From Anisus vortex (Eukaryota; Mollusca; Gastropoda; Planorbidae): a DNA stretch of 64,000 nt. Both the position numbers and the translations under genes were made by a program. This document shows positions 49,347-59,836 of this stretch, in pieces; positions within the stretch are counted from its first letter, which is position 1, and the number at the start of each line of letters is the position of its first letter. Location: contig CASBPS010000192.1 in NCBI GenBank assembly GCA_949126835.1, forward strand, positions 74,501-138,500. Reading direction: 5' to 3'. Under the pieces are notes generated by a model. It saw nothing but the letters and a program-made list of their open reading frames with translations. It searched no databases and was not told the origin of the DNA.

Positions 49347-51361
49347 AAAAGCAGATTTGTGGTTTTGGCTTTTCCACAATCCGTACAACGACTTGAATAG
49401 CAGATTTCTAGTTTTGGCTTCTTTTCTGGCCGTACAAGGACTTAAAACGCAGATTTGTTGTTTTGGCTTCTCCACAAATTGTACAACGACTTGACTAGCA
49501 GATTTGTGGTAATGGTGCTTCTGTTCTGGCCTTACAACGACTTGAATAGCAGGTTTGTGGTTTTGGCTTCTCTTTTCGCCTTAATACAGCAGATTTGTGG
49601 TTTTGGCTTCTCTACTGGCCGTACAAAAGCAGATTTGTGGTTTTAGCTTTTCCACAATCCGTACAACGACTTGAATAGCAGATTTGTGGTAATGCTGCTT
49701 CTGTTCTGGCCGTACAACGACTTGAATAGCAGATTTGTGGTTTTGGCTTCTCTTTTCGCCGTAATACAGCAGATTTGTGGTTTTGGCTTCTCTAATGGCC
49801 GTACAAAAGCAGATTTGTGGTTTTGGCTTCTCCAGAAACCGTACAACGACTTGAAAAGCAGATTTCTGGTTTTGGCTCCTTTTCTAGCCGTACAAAAGCA
49901 GATTTGTGGTTTTGGCTTTTCCACAATCCGTACAACGTTCTGAATAGCAGATTTCTTGTTTTGGCTTCTTTTCTGGCCGTAAAACAGCAGATTTGTGGTT
50001 TTGGCTTCTCCAGAAACCGTACAAAGACTTGAAAAGCAGATTTCTGGTTTTGGCTCCTTTTCTGGTCGTACAAAAGCAGATTTGTGGTTTTGGCTTTTCC
50101 ACAATCCGTACAACGACTTGAATAGCAGATTTCTAGTTTTGGCTTCTTTTCTGGCCGTACATGGACTTAAAACGCAGATTTGATGTTTTGGCTTCTCCAC
50201 AAACCGTACAACGACTTGACTAGCAGATTTGTGGTAATGGTGCTTCTGTTCTGGCCGTACAACGACTTGAATAGCAGATTTGTGGTTTTGGCTTCTCTTT
50301 TCGCCTTAATACAGCAGATTTGTGGTTTTGGCTTCTCTACTGGACGTACAAAGGCAGATTTGTGGTTTTGGCTTCTCCAGAAACCGTACAACAACTTGAA
50401 AAGCAGATTTCTTGTTTTGGCTTCTTTTCTGGCCGTAAAACAGCAGATTTGTTGTTTTGGCTTCTCTACTGGCCGTACAAAAGCAGATTTGTGGTTTTGG
50501 CGTTTCCACAGTCCGTACAACGACTTGAATAGCAGATTTCTTGTTTTGGCTCCTTTTCTGGCCGTACAACGACTTGAAAAGAGGATTTGTGGTTTTGGCT
50601 TTTCCACAATCCGTACAACGACTTGAATAGCAGATTTCTAGTTTTGGCTTCTTTTCTGGCCGTACAAGGACTTAAAACGCAGATTTGTTGTTTTGGCTTC
50701 TCCACAAATTGTACAACGACTTGACTAGCAGATTTGTGGTAATGGTGCTTCTGTTCTGGCCTTACAACGACTTGAATAGCAGATTTGTAGTTTTGGCTTC
50801 TCTTTTCGCCTTAATACAGCAGATTTGTGGTTTTGGCTTCTCTACTGGACGTACAAAGGCAGATTTGTGGTTTTGGCTTCTCCAGAAACCGTACAACAAC
50901 TTGAAAAGCAGATTTCTGGTTTTGGCTCCTTTTCTGGCCGTACAACGACTTGAAAAGAGGATTTGTGGTTTTGGCTTTTCCACAATCCGTACAACGACTT
51001 GAATAGCAGATTTCTAGTTTTGGCTTCTTTTCTGGCCGTACAAGGACTTAAAACGCAGATTTGTTGTTTTGGCTTCTCCACAAATTGTACAACGACTTGA
51101 CTAGCAGATTTGTGGTAATGGTGCTTCTGTTCTGGCCTTACAACGACTTGAATAGCAGATTTGTGGTTTTGGCTTCTCTTTTCGCCTTAATACAGCAGAT
51201 TTGTGGTTTTGGCTTCTCTACTGGACGTACAAAGGCAGATTTGTGGTTTTGGCTTCTCCAGAAACCGTACAACAACTTGAAAAGCAGATTTCTGGTTTTG
51301 GCTCCTTTTCTGGCCGTACAAAAGCAGATTTGTGGTTTTGGCTTTTCCACAATCCGTACAA
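49311..51361 (+). repeat. 1973-bp HOR unit
   Basis: Matches 51284-53334. It includes the 216-bp anchor pair (49455/49671 and 51428/51644) and a 376-bp HOR unit. Private GCAGGTTTGTGG near 49550. The 4669-bp family covers the same stretch (47735-51318 with 52404-55987). Confidence 0.85.
50679..51054 (+). repeat. 376-bp HOR: one full unit, then a 367-bp variant
   Basis: A full unit is followed by 51055-51421, a 367-bp form in which the tailed 49-mer is replaced by a 40-mer (loss of the 9-bp tail). A private TTTGTAGTTTTGG lies near 50788. Confidence 0.85.
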
Positions 51362-52651
51362 CGACTTGAATAGCAGATTTCTAGTTTTGGCTTCTTTTCT
51401 GGCCGTACAAGGACTTAAAACGCAGATTTGTTGTTTTGGCTTCTCCACAAATTGTACAACGACTTGACTAGCAGATTTGTGGTAATGGTGCTTCTGTTCT
51501 GGCCTTACAACGACTTGAATAGCAGATTTGTGGTTTTGGCTTCTCTTTTCGCCTTAATACAGCAGATTTGTGGTTTTGGCTTCTCTACTGGCCGTACAAA
51601 AGCAGATTTGTGGTTTTAGCTTTTCCACAATCCGTACAACGACTTGAATAGCAGATTTGTGGTAATGCTGCTTCTGTTCTGGCCGTACAACGACTTGAAT
51701 AGCAGATTTGTGGTTTTGGCTTCTCTTTTCGCCGTAATACAGCAGATTTGTGGTTTTGGCTTCTCTAATGGCCGTACAAAAGCAGATTTGTGGTTTTGGC
51801 TTCTCCAGAAACCGTACAACGACTTGAAAAGCAGATTTCTGGTTTTGGCTCCTTTTCTAGCCGTACAAAAGCAGATTTGTGGTTTTGGCTTTTCCACAAT
51901 CCGTACAACGTTCTGAATAGCAGATTTCTTGTTTTGGCTTCTTTTCTGGCCGTAAAACAGCAGATTTGTGGTTTTGGCTTCTCCAGAAACCGTACAAAGA
52001 CTTGAAAAGCAGATTTCTGGTTTTGGCTCCTTTTCTGGTCGTACAAAAGCAGATTTGTGGTTTTGGCTTTTCCACAATCCGTACAACGACTTGAATAGCA
52101 GATTTCTAGTTTTGGCTTCTTTTCTGGCCGTACATGGACTTAAAACGCAGATTTGATGTTTTGGCTTCTCCACAAACCGTACAACGACTTGACTAGCAGA
52201 TTTGTGGTAATGGTGCTTCTGTTCTGGCCGTACAACGACTTGAATAGCAGATTTGTGGTTTTGGCTTCTCTTTTCGCCTTAATACAGCAGATTTGTGGTT
52301 TTGGCTTCTCTACTGGACGTACAAAGGCAGATTTGTGGTTTTGGCTTCTCCAGAAACCGTACAACAACTTGAAAAGCAGATTTCTTGTTTTGGCTTCTTT
52401 TCTGGCCGTAAAACAGCAGATTTGTTGTTTTGGCTTCTCTACTGGCCGTACAAAAGCAGATTTGTGGTTTTGGCGTTTCCACAGTCCGTACAACGACTTG
52501 AATAGCAGATTTCTTGTTTTGGCTCCTTTTCTGGCCGTACAACGACTTGAAAAGAGGATTTGTGGTTTTGGCTTTTCCACAATCCGTACAACGACTTGAA
52601 TAGCAGATTTCTAGTTTTGGCTTCTTTTCTGGCCGTACAAGGACTTAAAAC

Positions 52652-53027
52652 GCAGATTTGTTGTTTTGGCTTCTCCACAAATTGTACAACGACTTGACTA
52701 GCAGATTTGTGGTAATGGTGCTTCTGTTCTGGCCTTACAACGACTTGAATAGCAGATTTGTGGTTTTGGCTTCTCTTTTCGCCTTAATACAGCAGATTTG
52801 TGGTTTTGGCTTCTCTACTGGACGTACAAAGGCAGATTTGTGGTTTTGGCTTCTCCAGAAACCGTACAACAACTTGAAAAGCAGATTTCTGGTTTTGGCT
52901 CCTTTTCTGGCCGTACAACGACTTGAAAAGAGGATTTGTGGTTTTGGCTTTTCCACAATCCGTACAACGACTTGAATAGCAGATTTCTAGTTTTGGCTTC
53001 TTTTCTGGCCGTACAAGGACTTAAAAC
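52652..53027 (+). repeat. 376-bp HOR: one full unit plus partial
   Basis: 28776-bp copy of the 23876 cluster; the following partial unit shares GGCTTTTCTACTGG with it. Confidence 0.88.
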
Positions 53028-55347
53028 GCAGATTTGTTGTTTTGGCTTCTCCACAAATTGTACAACGACTTGACTAGCAGATTTGTGGTAATGGTGCTTC
53101 TGTTCTGGCCTTACAACGACTTGAATAGCAGATTTGTGGTTTTGGCTTCTCTTTTCGCCTTAATACAGCAGATTTGTGGTTTTGGCTTTTCTACTGGACG
53201 TACAAAGGCAGATTTGTGGTTTTGGCTTCTCCAGAAACCGTACAACAACTTGAAAAGCAGATTTCTGGTTTTGGCTCCTTTTCTGGCCGTACAAAAGCAG
53301 ATTTGTGGTTTTGGCTTTTCCACAATCCGTACAACGTTCTGAATAGCAGATTTCTTGTTTTGGCTTCTTTTCTGGCCGTAAAACAGCAGATTTGTGGTTT
53401 TGGCTTCTCCAGAAACCGTACAACGACTTGAAAAGCAGATTTCTGGTTTTGGCTCCTTTTCTGGCCGTACAAAAGCAGATTTGTGGTTTTGGCTTTTCCA
53501 GAATATGTACAAAGACTTGAATAGCAGATTTCTAGTTTTGGCTTCTTTTCTGGCCGTACATGGACTTAAAACGCAGATTTGATGTTTTGGCTTCTCCACA
53601 AACCGTACAACGTCTTGACTAGCAGATTTGTGGTAATGGTGCTTCTGTTCTGGCCGTACAACGACTTGAATAGCAGATTTGTGGTTTTGGCTTCTCTTTT
53701 CGCCGTAATACAGCAGATTTGTGGTTTTGGCTTCTCTACTGGCCGTACAAAAGCAGATTTGTGGTTTTGGCTTCTCCAGAAACCGTACAACGACTTGAAA
53801 AGCAGATTTCTGGTTTTGGCTCCTTTTCTGACCGTACAAAAGCAGATTTGTGGTTTTGGCTTTTCCACAATCCGTACAACGTCTTGAATAGCAGATTTCT
53901 TGTATTGGCTTCTTTTCTGGCCGTAAAACAGCAGATTTGTGGTTTTGGCTTCTCCAGAAACTGTACAACGACTTGAAAAGCAGATTTCTGGTTTTGGCTC
54001 CTTTTCTGGCCGTACAAAAGCAGATTTGTGGTTTTGGCTTTTCCACAAACCGTACAACGACTTGAATAGCAGATTTCTAGTTTTGGCTTCTTTTCTGGCC
54101 GTACAAGGACTTAAAACGCAGATTTGTTGTTTTGGCTTCTCCACAAATTGTACAACGACTTGACTAGCAGATTTGTGGTAATGGTGCTTCTGTTCTGGCC
54201 TTACAACGACTTGAATAGCAGATTTGTGGTTTTGGCTTCTCTTTTCGCCTTAATACAGCAGATTTGTGGTTTTGGCTTCTCTACTGGCCGTACAAAAGCA
54301 GATTTGTGGTTTTAGCTTTTCCACAATCCGTACAACGACTTGAATAGCAGATTTGTGGTAATGCTGCTTCTGTTCTGGCCGTACAACGACTTGAATAGCA
54401 GATTTGTGGTTTTGGCTTCTCTTTTCGCCGTAATACAGCAGATTTGTGGTTTTGGCTTCTCTAATGGCCGTACAAAAGCAGATTTGTGGTTTTGGCTTCT
54501 CCAGAAACCGTACAACGACTTGAAAAGCAGATTTCTGGTTTTGGCTCCTTTTCTAGCCGTACAAAAGCAGATTTGTGGTTTTGGCTTTTCCACAATCCGT
54601 ACAACGTTCTGAATAGCAGATTTCTTGTTTTGGCTTCTTTTCTGGCCGTAAAACAGCAGATTTGTGGTTTTGGCTTCTCCAGAAACCGTACAAAGACTTG
54701 AAAAGCAGATTTCTGGTTTTGGCTCCTTTTCTGGTCGTACAAAAGCAGATTTGTGGTTTTGGCTTTTCCACAATCCGTACAACGACTTGAATAGCAGATT
54801 TCTAGTTTTGGCTTCTTTTCTGGCCGTACATGGACTTAAAACGCAGATTTGATGTTTTGGCTTCTCCACAAACCGTACAACGACTTGACTAGCAGATTTG
54901 TGGTAATGGTGCTTCTGTTCTGGCCGTACAACGACTTGAATAGCAGATTTGTGGTTTTGGCTTCTCTTTTCGCCTTAATACAGCAGATTTGTGGTTTTGG
55001 CTTCTCTACTGGACGTACAAAGGCAGATTTGTGGTTTTGGCTTCTCCAGAAACCGTACAACAACTTGAAAAGCAGATTTCTTGTTTTGGCTTCTTTTCTG
55101 GCCGTAAAACAGCAGATTTGTTGTTTTGGCTTCTCTACTGGCCGTACAAAAGCAGATTTGTGGTTTTGGCGTTTCCACAGTCCGTACAACGACTTGAATA
55201 GCAGATTTCTTGTTTTGGCTCCTTTTCTGGCCGTACAACGACTTGAAAAGAGGATTTGTGGTTTTGGCTTTTCCACAATCCGTACAACGACTTGAATAGC
55301 AGATTTCTAGTTTTGGCTTCTTTTCTGGCCGTACAAGGACTTAAAAC

Positions 55348-56099
55348 GCAGATTTGTTGTTTTGGCTTCTCCACAAATTGTACAACGACTTGACTAGCAG
55401 ATTTGTGGTAATGGTGCTTCTGTTCTGGCCTTACAACGACTTGAATAGCAGATTTGTGGTTTTGGCTTCTCTTTTCGCCTTAATACAGCAGATTTGTGGT
55501 TTTGGCTTCTCTACTGGACGTACAAAGGCAGATTTGTGGTTTTGGCTTCTCCAGAAACCGTACAACAACTTGAAAAGCAGATTTCTGGTTTTGGCTCCTT
55601 TTCTGGCCGTACAACGACTTGAAAAGAGGATTTGTGGTTTTGGCTTTTCCACAATCCGTACAACGACTTGAATAGCAGATTTCTAGTTTTGGCTTCTTTT
55701 CTGGCCGTACAAGGACTTAAAACGCAGATTTGTTGTTTTGGCTTCTCCACAAATTGTACAACGACTTGACTAGCAGATTTGTGGTAATGGTGCTTCTGTT
55801 CTGGCCTTACAACGACTTGAATAGCAGATTTGTGGTTTTGGCTTCTCTTTTCGCCTTAATACAGCAGATTTGTGGTTTTGGCTTCTCTACTGGACGTACA
55901 AAGGCAGATTTGTGGTTTTGGCTTCTCCAGAAACCGTACAACAACTTGAAAAGCAGATTTCTGGTTTTGGCTCCTTTTCTGGCCGTACAACGACTTGAAA
56001 AGAGGATTTGTGGTTTTGGCTTTTCCACAATCCGTACAACGACTTGAATAGCAGATTTCTAGTTTTGGCTTCTTTTCTGGCCGTACAAGGACTTAAAAC
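55348..56099 (+). repeat. 376-bp HOR: two full tandem units
   Basis: 28776-bp copy of the 26572 cluster, again followed by a unit lacking the TTTTCGCCTTAATACA 40-mer (near 56217). Confidence 0.9.
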
Positions 56100-58096
56100 G
56101 CAGATTTGTTGTTTTGGCTTCTCCACAAATTGTACAACGACTTGACTAGCAGATTTGTGGTAATGGTGCTTCTGTTCTGGCCTTACAACGACTTGAATAG
56201 CAGATTTGTGGTTTTGGCTTCTCTACTGGACGTACAAAGGCAGATTTGTGGTTTTGGCTTCTCCAGAAACCGTACAACAACTTGAAAAGCAGATTTCTGG
56301 TTTTGGCTCCTTTTCTGGCCGTACAAAAGCAGATTTGTGGTTTTGGCTTTTCCACAATCCGTACAACGTTCTGAATAGCAGATTTCTTGTTTTGGCTTCT
56401 TTTCTGGCCGTAAAACAGCAGATTTGTGGTTTTGGCTTCTCCAGAAACCGTACAACGACTTGAAAAGCAGATTTCTGGTTTTGGCTCCTTTTCTGGCCGT
56501 ACAAAAGCAGATTTGTGGTTTTGGCTTTTCCAGAATATGTACAAAGACTTGAATAGCAGATTTCTAGTTTTGGCTTCTTTTCTGGCCGTACATGGACTTA
56601 AAACGCAGATTTGATGTTTTGGCTTCTCCACAAACCGTACAACGTCTTGACTAGCAGATTTGTGGTAATGGTGCTTCTGTTCTGGCCGTACAACGACTTG
56701 AATAGCAGATTTGTGGTTTTGGCTTCTCTTTTCGCCGTAATACAGCAGATTTGTGGTTTTGGCTTCTCTACTGGCCGTACAAAAGCAGATTTGTGGTTTT
56801 GGCTTCTCCAGAAACCGTACAACGACTTGAAAAGCAGATTTCTGGTTTTGGCTCCTTTTCTGACCGTACAAAAGCAGATTTGTGGTTTTGGCTTTTCCAC
56901 AATCCGTACAACGTCTTGAATAGCAGATTTCTTGTATTGGCTTCTTTTCTGGCCGTAAAACAGCAGATTTGTGGTTTTGGCTTCTCCAGAAACTGTACAA
57001 CGACTTGAAAAGCAGATTTCTGGTTTTGGCTCCTTTTCTGGCCGTACAAAAGCAGATTTGTGGTTTTGGCTTTTCCACAATCCGTACAACGACTTGAATA
57101 GCAGATTTCTAGTTTTGGCTTCTTTTCTGGCCGTACAAGGACTTAAAACGCAGATTTGTTGTTTTGGCTTCTCCACAAATTGTACAACGACTTGACTAGC
57201 AGATTTGTGGTAATGGTGCTTCTGTTCTGGCCTTACAACGACTTGAATAGCAGATTTGTGGTTTTGGCTTCTCTTTTCGCCTTAATACAGCAGATTTGTG
57301 GTTTTGGCTTCTCTACTGGCCGTACAAAAGCAGATTTGTGGTTTTAGCTTTTCCACAATCCGTACAACGACTTGAATAGCAGATTTGTGGTAATGCTGCT
57401 TCTGTTCTGGCCGTACAACGACTTGAATAGCAGATTTGTGGTTTTGGCTTCTCTTTTCGCCGTAATACAGCAGATTTGTGGTTTTGGCTTCTCTAATGGC
57501 CGTACAAAAGCAGATTTGTGGTTTTGGCTTCTCCAGAAACCGTACAACGACTTGAAAAGCAGATTTCTGGTTTTGGCTCCTTTTCTAGCCGTACAAAAGC
57601 AGATTTGTGGTTTTGGCTTTTCCACAATCCGTACAACGTTCTGAATAGCAGATTTCTTGTTTTGGCTTCTTTTCTGGCCGTAAAACAGCAGATTTGTGGT
57701 TTTGGCTTCTCCAGAAACCGTACAAAGACTTGAAAAGCAGATTTCTGGTTTTGGCTCCTTTTCTGGTCGTACAAAAGCAGATTTGTGGTTTTGGCTTTTC
57801 CACAATCCGTACAACGACTTGAATAGCAGATTTCTAGTTTTGGCTTCTTTTCTGGCCGTACATGGACTTAAAACGCAGATTTGATGTTTTGGCTTCTCCA
57901 CAAACCGTACAACGACTTGACTAGCAGATTTGTGGTAATGGTGCTTCTGTTCTGGCCGTACAACGACTTGAATAGCAGATTTGTGGTTTTGGCTTCTCTT
58001 TTCGCCTTAATACAGCAGATTTGTGGTTTTGGCTTCACTACTGGACGTACAAAGGCAGATTTGTGGTTTTGGCTTCTCCAGAAACCGTACAACAAC

Positions 58097-59817
58097 TTGA
58101 AAAGCAGATTTCTTGTTTTGGCTTCTTTTCTGGCCGTAAAACAGCAGATTTGTTGTTTTGGCTTCTCTACTGGCCGTACAAAAGCAGATTTGTGGTTTTG
58201 GCGTTTCCACAGTCCGTACAACGACTTGAATAGCAGATTTCTTGTTTTGGCTCCTTTTCTGGCCGTACAACGACTTGAAAAGAGGATTTGTGGTTTTGGC
58301 TTTTCCACAATCCGTACAACGACTTGAATAGCAGATTTCTAGTTTTGGCTTCTTTTCTGGCCGTACAAGGACTTAAAACGCAGATTTGTTGTTTTGGCTT
58401 CTCCACAAATTGTACAACGACTTGACTAGCAGATTTGTGGTAATGGTGCTTCTGTTCTGGCCTTACAACGACTTGAATAGCAGATTTGTGGTTTTGGCTT
58501 CTCTTTTCGCCTTAATACAGCAGATTTGTGGTTTTGGCTTCTCTACTGGACGTACAAAGGCAGATTTGTGGTTTTGGCTTCTCCAGAAACCGTACAACAA
58601 CTTGAAAAGCAGATTTCTGGTTTTGGCTCCTTTTCTGGCCGTACAACGACTTGAAAAGAGGATTTGTGGTTTTGGCTTTTCCACAATCCGTACAACGACT
58701 TGAATAGCAGATTTCTAGTTTTGGCTTCTTTTCTGGCCGTACAAGGACTTAAAACGCAGATTTGTTGTTTTGGCTTCTCCACAAATTGTACAACGACTTG
58801 ACTAGCAGATTTGTGGTAATGGTGCTTCTGTTCTGGCCTTACAACGACTTGAATAGCAGATTTGTGGTTTTGGCTTCTCTTTTCGCCTTAATACAGCAGA
58901 TTTGTGGTTTTGGCTTCTCTACTGGACGTACAAAGGCAGATTTGTGGTTTTGGCTTCTCCAGAAACCGTACAACAACTTGAAAAGCAGATTTCTGGTTTT
59001 GGCTCCTTTTCTGGCCGTACAAAAGCAGATTTGTGGTTTTGGCTTTTCCACAATCCGTACAACGTTCTGAATAGCAGATTTCTTGTTTTGGCTTCTTTTC
59101 TGGCCGTAAAACAGCAGATTTGTGGTTTTGGCTTTTCCAGAAACCGTACAACGACTTGAAAAGCAGATTTCTGGTTTTGGCTCCTTTTCTGGCCGTACAA
59201 AAGCAGATTTGTGGTTTTGGCTTTTCCAGAATATGTACAAAGACTTGAATAGCAGATTTCTAGTTTTGGCTTCTTTTCTGGCCGTACATGGACTTAAAAC
59301 GCAGATTTGATGTTTTGGCTTCTTCACAAACCGTACAACGTCTTGACTAGCAGATTTGTGGTAATGGTGCTTCTGTTCTGGCCGTACAACGACTTGAATA
59401 GCAGATTTGTGGTTTTGGCTTCTCTTTTCGCCGTAATACAGCAGATTTGTGGTTTTGGCTTCTCTACTGGCCGTACAAAAGCAGATTTGTGGTTTTGGCT
59501 TCTCCAGAAACCGTACAACGACTTGAAAAGCAGATTTCTGGTTTTGGCTTCTTTTCTGACCGTACAAAAGCAGATTTGTGGTTTTGGCTTTTCCACAATC
59601 CGTACAACGTCTTGAATAGCAGATTTCTTGTATTGGCTTCTTTTCTGGCCGTAAAACAGCAGATTTGTGGTTTTGGCTTCTCCAGAAACTGTACAACGAC
59701 TTGAAAAGCAGATTTCTGGTTTTGGCTCCTTTTCTGGCCGTACAAAAGCAGATTTGTGGTTTTGGCTTTTCCACAATCCGTACAACGACTTGAATAGCAG
59801 ATTTCTAGTTTTGGCTT
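58097..59817 (+). repeat. Long-range duplication D5, copy 2
   Basis: Copy of 34493-36213. The match stops inside the chimeric monomer 59797-59836, where GGCTTC becomes GGCTTT. Confidence 0.88.
58380..58755 (+). repeat. 376-bp HOR: last unit in domain B2
   Basis: One full unit plus partial, corresponding to the 34776 cluster at offset 23604. Confidence 0.88.
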
Positions 59818-59836
59818 TTTTTCTGGCCGTAAAACA
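59797..59836 (+). repeat. Chimeric 40-bp monomer at the B2/A3 boundary
   Basis: The left part (CTAGTTTTGGCTT) matches the CTAG 49-mer at 36193; the right part (GGCTTTTTTTCTGG, CCGTAAAACA) matches the CTTG 40-mer near 14182. The switch lies within 59808-59817 (GTTTTGGCTT), exactly where duplication D5 ends and D3 begins. Confidence 0.87.

Larger units (their letters stand above)
51277..58006 (+). repeat. Long-range duplication D4, copy 2
   Basis: Copy of 22501-29230, containing 376-bp HOR runs, two CCAGAATATG markers and the 216-bp anchor pair. It is the longest indel-free match in the window. Confidence 0.92.
45223..59807 (+). repeat. HOR domain B2
   Basis: Second B-type domain: 376-bp HORs and five CCAGAATATG markers, no TTTATGG 50-mer. 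It contains tandem units of 1971 and 1973 bp and a 4669-bp offset copy. It then shares 6.7 kb with B1 (51277-58006 matching 22501-29230) and ends with 58097-59817 matching 34493-36213. Confidence 0.82.

Noticed and set aside
22501..58006. Transposon or other mobile element as the cause of the long-range duplications
   Set aside because: Block ends lie at or inside monomers in register, with no terminal repeats, target-site duplications or coding sequence. Unequal exchange or conversion explains them better.
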